From Sisyra terminalis (taxonomy: Eukaryota; Arthropoda; Insecta; Neuroptera; Sisyridae): DNA of 64,000 bases. The position numbers and the translations under genes are program-made. The DNA lies in the NCBI GenBank assembly GCA_958496175.1, contig OY292280.1:9362001-9426000 (forward strand), written 5' to 3'. Every line of letters starts with the position of its first letter. Positions within the stretch are counted from its first letter, which is position 1. Under the pieces are notes generated by a model that saw only the letters and a program-made list of their open reading frames with translations, ran no database searches and was not told the origin of the DNA. Positions 22,139-33,447 of this stretch are shown here, one piece after another.

Positions 22139-24336
22139 GAACTATTCAACCCTTATTTCGCAAATTAGTTTTTTTTTTTAATTGAACAAACGAAACCTAA
22201 TTAACCACTCATATTTTATGAGTGTAATCGTATATAGTCCATTAGGCTGATTCAAAAAAAAAAATTTTAATTTTTTCTTGCAAACAGGCTGAAAAGTTTT
22301 GTTTTGACGTAAAAAGACACCAGTTAAAATTTCAGCTCTTAATATTAATATTAAGGTTGTCCACATCGCATTTTTTATTTCCCATAAGAATAACATGGGA
22401 AAAGTTATTTTTACGTCTTCTAATTTTTATACCGTTCAAATGACTACTTAATAATAAATTTCTTCTATGATCTTTATAGAGAATTAGACGCTCTACATAA
22501 AAGGACTGGTGACATTTTTTGATTAGTCCATGTGTTCAAAAGTTATTCAAGATCAAAGTTCAATTCTTTAAAAATTTGATCAAATTTTGTATATTAACCA
22601 AAACTCAAAATCAAATCTCTCACAAATCAAATTCATTTTTGATAAAAAATTTGACCCTTATTTTAACACTGAAACCAAGAGTTTTGGTGTAATATATAAA
22701 ATTCGATCAAATTTTTAAAAATTGAACTTTGATCTTGAATAACTTTTGAACACATGGACTAATAAAAAAATGTTACCAGTCCTTTTTTGTAGAGCGTTTA
22801 GTTTTCTATAAAGATCATAGAAGAAATTTATTATTTAAATAGTCGTTGGAACGGTATAAAAATCAGAAGAAGTAAAAATAACTTTTCCCATGTTATTCTT
22901 ATGGTAAATAAAAAAATGCGAAGAGGACAACCTTAATATTACAATTCAAGAGCTGAAATTTTAACTGGTGTCTTTCTACGTCAAAACAAAACTCGTCAGT
23001 CTGTATAAAAGAATTTCACGTCAAACAAAACTTAAGAACTATTCAACCCTATTTCGCAAATTAGATTTTTTTTTAATTGAACAAATGAAACCTAACTAAC
23101 CAAAAAAAAATGAATTTAAAAAAAAAAAAAAATATTTTTTCTTGCTAACAGGCTGAAAATTTTTGTTTTGACGTGAAAAGACACCAGTTAAAATTTCAGC
23201 TCTTAATATTAAGGTTGTCCACATCGCATAAGAATAACATGGGACAAGTTATTTTTACTTCTTCTGATTTTTATACCGTTCAAATGACTATTTAAATAAT
23301 AAATTTCTTCCATCATCTTTACAGAGAATCTTTACAGAGAATTAAACGCTCTACAAAAAAGGACTGAAAACATTTTTTGATTAGTCCATGTGTTCAAAAG
23401 TTATTCAAGATCAAATTTCAATTATTTAAAAATTTGATCGAATTTTGTATATTATACCAAAACTGTTGGTTTCAGTGTTAAAATAGGGGTCAAATTTTTT
23501 ATCAAACATAAATTTGATTTGTGAGAGATGTCAACAAATGATTTTTTTTGTTAAATTTTACAATTTACACCGTTTTAAAGATTTATTTTGCCGAATTTGA
23601 TTTAAAAAATAATTATCATCAAAATACTATAATGATTTTAATATGAGAAATCTTCTCGATTTTATTTTTTCCTTGAATGCTCGTTTTTAGAATTACGTTC
23701 GTGAATTTCCGCTCAAAAATTGAAGTATTTTTTCCTCAGTCACTCTCAAAATTAATTATAATTTCAAATACAAATGGCGAATTTTTTCATTTAATTTCCC
23801 GTCGATAAACACGATTTTTTTTGCGCTCTGTCGATAAATCATTATTTTTCAATAGTTGGCGCTCTATTGATATAAAAATAAATATACTTTTGATATAGTC
23901 TCTCACAAATCAAATTCATGTTTGATAAAAAATTTGACCCCTATTTTAACACTGAAACCAACAGTTTTGGTGTAATATACAAAATTCGATCAAATTTTTA
24001 AGGAATTGAACTTTGATCTTGAATAACTTTTGAACACATGGACTAACCAAAAAATGTCATCAGCCCTTTTTTGTAGAGCGTTTAATTCTCTATAAAGATC
24101 ATAGAAGAAATTTATTATTTACATAGTCGTTTGAACGGTATAAAAATCAGAAGAAGTAAAAATAAGTTTTCCCATGTTATTCTTATGGGAAATAAAAAAA
24201 TGCTATGTGGATAACCTTAATATTAATATTAAGAGCTGAAATTTTAACTGATGTATTTTCACGTCAAAACAAAACTTTTCAGCCTGTTAGCAAGAAAAAA
24301 TAAAAATAAAAAAACTATTTTTTTTGAATCACCCTA
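22139..24336. mobile_element. Tandemly duplicated foldback element
   Basis: The left terminus TAGGCTGATTCAAAAAAA starts at 22243 and the right terminus reads TAGGGTGATTCAAAAAA in reverse complement, ending at 24336. Flanks TAGTCCAT (22235-22242) and TTGTCCAT (24337-24344) match at 7 of 8. Two palindromes lie inside: about 22243-23015 without a unique centre, and about 23105-24336 with a unique centre near 23550-23890. Between them (about 23035-23102) is a second copy of the left flank 22139-22204, so flank plus element was duplicated in tandem. Each arm carries TTAATATTAATATTAAG and an ACATCGCA box. Confidence 0.75.
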
Positions 24337-24579
24337 TTGTCCATATACTTATTTCGATTGCTAATCTCATTTCTGATTTGCCATTTTGAACTTTTGAATG
24401 TATTCAACAATCATCAGGCTACCGCCTGAATATCGATTCCATTATATCACCGTTAATATTTGTTGATTATTTAAGATACTTTTGTGTTTACAATGCCATC
24501 GTAATTTAATATAAATAGCATCATAATAAAGCAAACTTGTGACATCATTTTTTTTTATTCAGCTGGGTTTTCTTGGATG

Positions 24580-24959
24580 AGATTAGTTGAGCCTCAATAC
24601 TGCAACTTCAGGATTTATTGTACTTCCTGGGTCCCAACTTCACTTAGTTAAGACCAAACCTGGGAGAACCTCAGTACTTGATATACTAGAGGAGCTTTTG
24701 ATATCCCCAGTTATTTATGTCTCCATTTATTCAGAGTACCACATTCTTGCAGAATCTGCAATTTGGATCACCCACATATAATCCCATTGTATGCAGGTGC
24801 TGCAATAAGAGAAATTAAGGAACACCAGTTATTACTTGGTTAGAAGGAGTTAATTATGATAACTATGAGGGGTCGGGTTATCCAGGAAAGTATCTGAACA
24901 TTTTAAACTTCCACAGCTAGCTTTTGAATTAATGGAATTATAGAAGTTGTAAGTTTCGG
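24580..24959. repeat. Dispersed repeat, related to 30.9 and 63.6 kb
   Basis: TTGAGCCTCAATACTGCAAC, then TTCCTGGGTCCCAACTTCAC and TAGTTAAG.CCAA recur in diverged form at about 30.91 kb and 63.61-63.76 kb, with an inverted trace at about 63.93-64.0 kb. The 63.6-kb copy directly follows reverse-transcriptase debris, so this may be part of the same LINE family. No intact frame. Confidence 0.5.
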
Positions 24960-25930
24960 ATTGAAAGTCCTGTTTTTACATGGTGGTTCACTCCTGCCGT
25001 TCCCCTGTTAAAGTTTTGAAGTCCACATAATAACATCTACGTAATTGTTGCATTCTAATTGAAAGCCGTAGTTTTGTATGTTGGGCACCTTTGCACTTCG
25101 CTTGTGAAAGTTTCACAGTCTTTCTGGGCTTCCTCATAACCTAATAAGCTCGAACCATTTCAAAACAATTTTGGAGTTTGTTACGTCTTAAAAATGCCCA
25201 GAAAAACTTCAACTAGAAAAGTATAAGGATGCCCAACATACAAAAGCCCAGTTTCTAATCTGAAAGCCACTATTTCATTAAGGTTATTATTTTGGATTTG
25301 AAACTTTGAAAGGTAAAAAGCAAATGTGAATCTGTCTGTCAAAGTTTCGTAATCTTTCTGGGTATCTTCAAAGCATTATAAACTCCGAAACTGTTTTTAA
25401 ACGGTTCAAGTTTATTGCGCGTTGAAAATGCCCAGAAAGACTGCGAAACTTTGGCAGAAATGGTGCAGGGTACCTAACATATAAAAACCCAGCTTCTAAT
25501 CTGAAAGCCACTATTACATTAAGGTTATTTTTTGGTCTTCGATACTTTGAGAGGTAAGAAGCAAATATGAACCTGTTTGTCGAAGTTTCGTAATCTTTCT
25601 GGGCATCTTCAGGGCATTATTAACTCCGAAACTGCTTTTAAACGTTTCAAATTTATTGCGCGTCGAAAATGTCGAGAAAGACTGTGAAACTTTGGCAGAA
25701 ATGGTGCAGGGTACCCAACATATACAAACCCAGTTTCTAATCTGAAAGTCACAATTATGAAGAAGTTATTATTTGAGCTTGGAAACTTTAACAGGAAAGG
25801 TGTAAAAGTGGGCCACCTTAAAAAAACAGGGCATCTAATCTACAGGCTTGGTACCCAATATAGAGAACCACGGCTGGTAATCAGAAAAACCCTTTTATGT
25901 CTAGGTTATTATTTGCTGCACTTTTGGTGA
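24960..25930. repeat. 241-bp satellite
   Basis: TTCTAATCTGAAAGCCACTA begins near 25252, 25493 and 25734 (period 241), with a shorter, more diverged unit upstream from about 25055. Each unit contains an inverted pair: GTCAAAGTTTCGTAATCTTT then CTGGG in one half, and CCCAGAAAGACTGCGAAACT then TTGGC in the other. A further copy lies at 27.54-27.73 kb next to LINE debris. No coding content. Confidence 0.8.
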
Positions 25931-26059
25931 TTGTAAAGGTTCGTTGGAATGTTAATGACGAAAATATTATAGTTTTGATTTAGGGGAATTTGTTATTTAG
26001 GAAAAGAAGAGATTATTCATAAACTTCACCTCAATTTGGTATCTTGTTAAAGGTGAAGT

Positions 26060-27070
26060 TTGTGGTGAGGTTATTTTTAATTATAGAATGGTAAGTTAAT
26101 GAAAATGATGAATAATGGTGGTATTTAGGTGCATTAAATGGGATTCAATATGGTCAATCGGGGAAATTTCTGATAGTATTTGTGTGGTGTGGGTAGGGGA
26201 TGTCCGGGAGTTGCAGAAATAGCACGCACGATCCAGCATACAAAACAGGAGAGAGCAATTGTGTGGCATCTGTAGCTGTTCTAGCAGGACTTGTAAAACT
26301 TGGGAACTGCTCGCGGAACAAATAATAATCATAGTACTACAGAGTTTGCACATTAACTGCATAGAAAATACCGTGTAAGCTTTGAGCCTGAACTAACAAT
26401 GGGTGGGAAAAGGACAGTGCGTCACCAGAAATCGTAACGAAACAGGAACAGATGAGGGGTGAATCCGACACAGGACTCCGAATCCGGAGCGGAACGGAAC
26501 AGAAGATGCGAATCGCATGCTTTCGCCATTTATCCACCCACTCCCTCTTTATTCCACACTGATCCCGAACAGAAGCGGGCGTAATAGAATGAAAGCTCGA
26601 TGAAAAGCTCGGCTCTAACATGTTCCATATGCAGGGCGAGGCGAACATCGAGACGGAGAAAACGACCACCACAACAACAGGAATCGGCAACTGCTCTGAC
26701 TTTTGTTAGTCCTGATTATATTAGCTTTCATTCCCGATCAATCGTCCCCACGAAAATTCTTTTAATTTCCTCAAAATTCCCACATGCTCATTTTTAATCT
26801 GACTTTTCCGAGGGAGACGATTAAAAAAATGCGCGATTATCAATCATCTATTTGGGTTCCCGGCGACCAGCCGGGCGCAGGAGGGCGAGGGTCAATAATG
26901 ACAAGTTAAATTAAGTGATGAGTTTTCCACTGAAATAAAACACGGCATTCATTAGCTAATGGAAAAATCCGGACGTAGCAATTGAAGGGTCAGATGAGCG
27001 AAAAACAACCACGAAAATGACGCGGAAGAGGTCATTTTGTCGGCGAATCAGTTAAGGGATGCTTTAGTTC
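26060..27070. other. Single-copy island, candidate regulatory DNA
   Basis: Among the least AT-rich parts of the window. 26390-26620 has GC-rich words, and 26810-27010 mixes GC-rich patches (GGCGACCAGCCGGGCG) with homeodomain-like words (CATTAGCTAATG, TTAAATTAAG). Frames of about 90-117 codons occur on both strands but overlap each other and lack recognisable domains. Confidence 0.4.
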
Positions 27071-27539
27071 AAATTGTCAAAATCTATTTATCGTTTTTTG
27101 CTATTTCCTCCAAACATAATTTTCACAACATCCCTAATACATATTGGTACATTTCTGTAAAATTAGCTTCCCAATTATTTCCCTTTTAACTTACTTTTAG
27201 AGGCCATAAGTCACACTTTTCAAGGGGATGAAGGCAAAAGCTTTGTGACAAAAAAAATTAAACTACAGTTTTTTTTCAAATGCTTCTAATTATAAAATTG
27301 AAAAATGCATGACGTCACACCAAAGGAGTAAGGAGTGTCAAAAATATGATCCTCTGTGACAAAACTGGAGGGGACGGGATGGAAACAATAATAAAATTTG
27401 GGTGACACAATTTAAGAATAACTCTAATTTTTAAATGTCCATACTTGTAAAAAAGTCCTTATGATTTTTTTTATTTATTTGTCCGACGGCAGATTTAGTT
27501 TCCCGCGTGGTTGAATTCGTCCCAACAGTTTCGTCTATC
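27071..27539. other. Unassigned stretch
   Basis: AT-rich with a moderately complex patch at 27300-27380. No gene or element end was recognised. Confidence 0.3.
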
Positions 27540-27730
27540 CGTTGAAAATGTCCAGAAAGACTGCAAAACTTTGACAGAAATGGTGCAGGGTACCTAACAT
27601 ATAAAAGCCCAGCTTCTAATCTGAAAGCCACTATTACACTAAGGTTATTATTTGGACTCCGAAACTTTGAGAGGTAAGAGGCAAATTGTAACCTGGCATC
27701 CCACCCTGGTAAAGTTTCGTAAATCGAAGT
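27540..27730. repeat. Isolated copy of the 241-bp satellite
   Basis: It carries CCAGAAAGACTGCAAAACTT, GCAGGGTACCTAACATATAA and TCTAATCTGAAAGCCACTAT, the same order as the array at 25 kb. The minus-strand open frame across it is a shadow of the repeat. Confidence 0.75.
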
Positions 27731-27746
27731 ATTCAATTTCTCGTTT

Positions 27747-28573
27747 CAATAAATCAAGGACCTCCATTGATCTTCTTCCTTTTTTCTTGGGATTCCTTTT
27801 TTCGTTAAATGTTTTCAGGAATCCTGTTTCTTTTAGAAAGTGACCCATCTAGTAAGCTTTTCTTTATACCATCACATCCATAATAATTCTTTTTTTGTTC
27901 ACTTATCTTAATACTTTCGTCCATTTCATTTTATCCATTCTTCTTCAGAATCACTTATAAAAGCTTTCCAGATACTTTCTTGTTTTTAAGATTGTTCAAT
28001 AAATCCAGGATTTTCGTTACTCTTCTTCCTCTTTTATTGGGATTTTCCTCTTTATCATTAGTATACAATCTTTATGTGATCGTGAATCTTTAATTCCTAA
28101 TAAAGTGACCCATTTTTGTTAGTTAGTCTTTTTACTGTCACACCGAAAAAATTCTTTCTTTGTTAACTATTCTTAATACTTTCGTCTATTTAAATTTCTT
28201 CTGATTCACATTTCAAAGCTCTCCAGATACTGATTTTCTTGTTTTTAAGGTAGTTTATTTACCCGTTCTATAAATCCAGGGCTTCAATTAGTCTTATTCC
28301 ACTTTTCTTGAGAGTTTTCTGTTTTCCTTCTACAATTATAAAAACTGTTGCCAAGTGAGTAGCAAACTCCATCCAGCAAAGCCCATTCCCCACTTTGCTG
28401 TCTGGTGGGACTGATTTGTCTTCTGTAGTGACTCCACATTCTTCCAGAGCTGCATTGGTCCATAAATCAAGTCCTTGGTAAACTCCTCTTCCAATTCTAG
28501 TACTTCTGGTATCTTCTCCTTTTTGTTTCATACCTAAACTACTTTTCGAATGATATCCTAGCATAACACTCAT
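27747..28573 (-). pseudogene. LINE debris: RT motif and triplicated C-terminal tail
   Basis: Three direct units begin near 27747, 28002 and 28268 (about 255-266 apart). On the minus strand they encode versions of a LINE C-terminal tail: MGHF, then EGK, then KKKGRR or NKRGRR, then LDLL, like the GHV-R-EGK-GRGR-WL tail of many non-LTR retrotransposons. Upstream in the same strand, 28472-28522 encodes KGEDTRSTRIGRGVYQG, resembling the GVRQG finger of reverse transcriptases. It matches the KGEDTKSTGV of the relic at 63.4 kb. Stops and deletions show it is dead. Confidence 0.6.
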
Positions 28574-28599
28574 AACTTCTATGGGATTCTCCGTTCCTT

Positions 28600-29610
28600 A
28601 ATTCGAATGGAAATTAAGATGGCTACAATTATGATTGATCCATTTTGTTGTTTATATAGCAAAAGACGGCTGTTGAATCTTTTTTGCTTTTGTTTCGCTC
28701 GTATTTTGTTATTTATTACAATTACAGCGTTGGATAGTTAATTACGAGAAGAACAACGTTTTAGCCGAATCAGCAAAACTGTAAATAATTAGTGCCTATT
28801 GTAGCTAATTTAAAATTATTTGTATAATCATGTTGGGGGAAGCGCGTGAGCGGATATGGAGATGTTCCATATGTGAAAACTAGGATGGTGGCACTAAGGG
28901 CGGCTTTTATCCAAAACAAAACAATAGGTTTTATATTGAAACAATGGCGGCGAACATTTATGTGTTTATGTGCTCATTTAATGTGTGAGGAGGGGGGTAA
29001 GGGGTGGGGGTAAGTAGTATGCGGAAATTTGCACGAGGCGAAAATTGTCTAAATTACAACGGTAGAGGTACGAATACGGTAACAGGGGTGCTTGGTTGGG
29101 TGTTAAGGGGTGCTAAGGGGGTGGAGGAAAACATCAAAACCATCAAGGCATCAGACAGGAAGAAAAGCGCGAACAAACGGGGTGCCACTGTTATACAATA
29201 TAATAATAACAATTGTAATTATTATCTCTTAATTGACCAAACGGGAAAGGCAACACATTATGTTCGTATTATCCCTATTCATTGTCCCATCCCGACCGAA
29301 CTCACCCCTTTCCTGCCACGAGACGAGACATACGAACGCTAGCACACTAAAATATGCGTTCATTATTTTCACTCGCTCCTGTTTCATGATTAATTTCATT
29401 AGGAAAATCAAGGAAATTATTTGAATTATCAAATATACATATTAACTTAATAAGTCCCAACGTCAAATTCTGTAACCTCTATGAAAGCGTTTCATTTGTC
29501 TTCGTTTAAAACAGCAGTTCCTAATTTTTTTTGTTAAAACGTTTTACCGATTTCAATGAAATTTATTCCAGAAAATCGTACTATAATAAACTCCAACCTT
29601 TGTTCTCACT
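28600..29610. other. Single-copy island with G-rich tract
   Basis: 28840-29340 is less AT-rich. 28988-29011 is a run of G blocks (GGAGGGGGGTAAGGGGTGGG) that could form a G-quadruplex on the plus strand. Overlapping frames on both strands at 29004-29432 are not protein-like. No gene is recognised. Confidence 0.35.
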
Positions 29611-29760
29611 TCCATCTTTAATCCAAAATTGGGCTTTATTTTACTTTTCAACCTAAGATAGAAACTTGCTTTTGCATTCTTATACCGTTGACTGTTACTG
29701 GGGAGTTTCTCCATCTTCGGGACCTATTTTCCAACCCCATCCAGAACAAAAGAGTGCTCT

Positions 29761-31885
29761 TTAATATAATAATATATAACAATCATACCATAAACATAAA
29801 TTTGAAATTTGAACAGAATTTCAAACAAAAATATTCGTGACGTATAGCCCAGATACGTATTTCGATTGCCAAGCAACATTCCTCAGTGATCATCAAATAG
29901 TTTGGATCACTTCGTGACTGCTTTGTGATGATTCACAAAGATTGATGATTGGCGAGTCACCACAAAACAGTTACGGAGTGATCCAAACTGCTTGATGATA
30001 ACTGAGACAGATTGCTTGGTAATCAAAATACGTATCTGGGCAAAACGTCATTTATATTTTTGTGTGAACATCGGTTTAAATATATGTTTATGGTATGATT
30101 TTTGTTAATTATTATACTACATAAATTGAATCACAATATATTCTATATACCTTATAAACAGTATAACTGTTCAAAGTCAGCGAAAAATTCTAATTTGATT
30201 ATTAATTTTTGAAAATTCGGAAAAAATCAGTTAGAAAAGTGACCCCAAATTGTCAATACGGCATCCTACTAGAATGGTATTCTACAGTCTATACCATCGT
30301 TATTATTTCGTACTCAAAAATTTAATCACTAATAAGTTTCCAAACGGATATATTCAATGGGAAGTTCTCCCACCTGCCATATTTTCCTGACATAGCCCCT
30401 ATAGATAATTCTTTACTCTGAGCATAATACTGAGCAATATTTCCATTCTTACAAAGTTGCTAAACAATCGACTACCAAAAAAAAGAAAGTTTTCTGTCGA
30501 TGGTTACCAAGCCATAAGGGAATCAAAAGTAATGAGAAGGCGGGTACTCTTGTTCGGTTAGGATCCCAAAAATAATTCACTGATCCACAGCCTGTACTGG
30601 GAGCTAAGAGATCGGCAGGGAAAAATAAAAAATAGGTTTGTAAAAATCATTGCACAATTATGGAAGAGCACCACCAGGCAATCGTAGAACAGTAAAAGGA
30701 TGATAGGAAAACGATCCCTGAAATTAGCTACTGTAATACTTGGTCTTACAAGATAGAAGGATAGAGGGGTAACGGGCCTAATAACTTATAACGGCCTAAT
30801 AACGGCCGCTGTGGAATAAGGAGGCACCGGAAGATAATAGAATTGTTGGTGATCCAAAGGTGATCCGGATTTTTCAAGATTTTTCCGGATTTTTGATGAT
30901 GGTTTGAAAAGCCTCAACACTGCAATCTTAAGATTATTGTGTTTCTTGGGTCCCCATTTCATTCATTGTAAACCAAGAAGCCGAGTTAATTTTATGAGCC
31001 GAAGAATAATATGGTTTTCAAAAAATTCAGTACTAGGATCAGAGATCCCCACAATGAGATTACATGAGGGTGATTCAAAATGCAGATTCTATCAATTAGT
31101 GGATGTGTTTCTGTGGGAATGTGGTGTTCTGGATGAATCGACTCAAGAGGAGCTAGGATTATCATACCTTGGAGTTAAAATAGTCGAAAAGTACCTAGTA
31201 CTTGGCCTTAACTAGGAACAGTAAGAACCCAGAAAGTACAATTAGCTTTGAGTATAGGCTTAATTTACCTCATCCTGGAAAGTCCAACTTAATGAAAAGA
31301 TGAGTACGAAACAATACGATGGTATAGACTGTAGAGTACCATTCTAGTAGGATGCCGTATTGACAATTTTGGGTCACTTTTCTAACAGATTTTATCCGAA
31401 TTTTCAAAAACTAATAATCAAATTAGAATTTTTCGCTGAGTTTGAACAGTTGTACTGGTTATACAATATATAGGATAAATTGTGGTCCAATTTATGTAGT
31501 ATAATAATTAATAAAAATCATATCATAAATATAAATTTGAACTGATGTTCACACAAAAATATAAATGACGTGTTGCTCAGATACGTATTTCGATTACCAA
31601 GCAATCTGTCTCCGTTATCATCAAGCAGTTTGGATCACTCCGTAACTGCTTTGTGATGATTCACCAATCAGCAATCGTTGTGAATCATCACAACGCAGTC
31701 ACGAAGTGATCCAAACTACTTGATGACCACTGAGGAAAATTGCTTGGCAATCGAAATACGTGTCTGTGCAATACGCCACAAATATTTTTGTTCAAATTTA
31801 TGTTTATGGTATGATTTTTATATATTATTATATTAAATTATACTCCATAAATTGAACCACAATATATTCTATATATTGTATAAAC
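29761..31885. mobile_element. Composite inverted repeat of two CGAAAT copies
   Basis: The left copy (about 29761-30205) and right copy (about 31417-31885) are in opposite orientation. Beyond each, inward, about 110 further bases (30206-30315 and 31305-31416, containing GTCAATACGGCATCCTACTA and its complement) are also mirrored. Each copy carries both motifs (minus and plus near 29838-29910 and 29975-30050; 31565-31640 and 31715-31785). The ~990-base spacer differs. The left copy starts abruptly at TTTAATATAATAATATATAA, lacking the outer end. No target duplication was seen. Confidence 0.75.
30316..31304. other. Spacer of the composite element
   Basis: Unique sequence between mirrored arms. 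From 30905 it contains GCCTCAACACTGCAATCTTA and TTCTTGGGTCCCCATTTCAT, matching the dispersed repeat at 24.58 kb. A plus-strand stretch at 30904-31215 is open for about 100 codons from a non-ATG start; I recognise no domain in it. Confidence 0.4.
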
Positions 31886-32599
31886 GTAGTGTTAGTCTTT
31901 TTTGTAGAATAAATTTCAAACGTTCTAATAAAAAGTATTTGGCACTTTTGAACTTAAGCATTGAAAATTACTGTTTTCGAATTGTAATTCAAAGTATTTC
32001 GATTCAATTCGAAACGTGCATCATAAAATGTTAGTTATGACTTGATTATATTGTAGATTTTAAAATTTTTGCTACAAAGTTGTACCAAAAGTACGACTGT
32101 GTTGTATTACATTTAATGAAAGCATCGAGTAAAAGTCGCATAGGAAATTATTGCCAAACAAATAGGTAATTGAAACTTTGCCAAAATGAAAAATTCATAT
32201 TTCTCGAACTATAAAATTGTCTTTCGATAATAAATTGTATCGAAAATGGGAACGATTTTCGAAACTTTTCCTCATTATTGTTTAACATGTGTTTATTAAA
32301 CCGTTTACACCAAAAATAACCTACAATTTTGTATCAAACTATTCAAAAAAAAAAAATATTCAAATATGAAATATAAATAAAAATATGAATTCAAAAGTTT
32401 GTTTTACTTTTCCATTGAATAATTTTATATGTAATTTTCCTAATTTTAAGGAAAATAAAAAAAAAATCCAATTTTAAGTACTAAGCTTATAAAACAATGT
32501 AACTAATTTGAGTCGGCGCAAAACTAATAATGATCAAAGGCTAATAAAATACTTAATAAAAAAAAAAGCAAAAAAAAATATGTTAAAAAATAGCTGGGT
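31886..32599. other. AT-rich stretch
   Basis: No coding signal or repeat unit recognised. Confidence 0.3.
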
Positions 32600-32829
32600 C
32601 TTGTATATCGTCGATTATTATCATTCCATGATTTTCAATAGTTTGGCACCGACTTAAAATAAGTTACGAATATTAGTCATTTAGATTGAAATTATTATTT
32701 TTTTACATTTTCATCGATTCTTTTCGGTTTATTTGAAGGTTTTCTAAAGAAAATATTTCCACTCTTCGATTGGCCATAAGATTTTTAAAATATTTACTAA
32801 CCTTTTTTAGAGGAAAAGAATTACACTAA

Positions 32830-33447
32830 TTAAATAAGATTTTTTCGCTGACTGAACAGTTATACTGTTTTATACAATATATGGAATATATTGTAGTCCA
32901 ATTTATGTAGTATAATAATTAATATAAATTTTAACGGATGTTAAAACAAAAATATAAGTGACGTTGCCCAAATACGTATTTCGATTGCCAAGCAATCTTC
33001 CTCAGTGGTCATCAAGCAGTTTGGATCACTCCGTAACTGCTTTGTGATGATACTACATAAATACTTAAAACACTACATAAATTAGACCGCAATATATTCT
33101 ATATATTCTATATATTGTATAAACCGTCTTACTGTTCAAAGTCAGCGAAAAAATCTTATTTGATTATATAGAATGGCAGCAGGGCCACAATCACTGTTTA
33201 ATAAATTCCACAAAACTACTACGGCAATCGTGAATCATCACAAAGCAGTTACGAAGTGGTCCAAACTACTTGATAACCACTGAGAAAGATTGCTTGGCAA
33301 TCGAAATACGTATCTGGGTAAAACGTCACAAATATTTTTGTTTGAATTTCCCTTCAAATTTTTGTTTATGGTATGATTTTTATATATTATTATATAAATT
33401 TATACTACTTAAATTGGACCACAATATTTTCTATATATTTTATAAAC
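32830..33447 (-). mobile_element. CGAAAT-family long form with perfect 13-bp target duplication
   Basis: Flanked by AGAATTACACTAA at 32817-32829 and 33448-33460, an exact match. The flanks lie inside a unit of the ~217-bp satellite and rejoin it cleanly. The long end at the left is TTAAATAAGATTTTTTCGCTG and the short end at the right is ATATATTTTATAAAC. Motifs lie at about 32957-33035 (minus) and 33240-33330 (plus). Between them is an internal element tail plus ATGGCAGCAGGGCCACAATC, as in the copy at 16.6 kb. Confidence 0.9.
33173..33283 (+). CDS. 36-codon frame inside CGAAAT long form
   Basis: ATG at 33173 opens a frame beginning MAAGPQSLFNKFHKTTTAIV, ending at TGA 33281-33283. It matches the frame at 17012-17098; this copy has TGG where that one has a stop, so it is longer. 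Downstream codons overlap the conserved motif. Possible remnant N-terminus of an autonomous relative; function unknown. Confidence 0.25.
   Translation: MAAGPQSLFNKFHKTTTAIVNHHKAVTKWSKLLDNH

Noticed and set aside
26096..26690. Overlapping 88- and 117-codon minus-strand frames
   Set aside because: They overlap in different frames in an island with few stops; no recognisable domain and no splice context.
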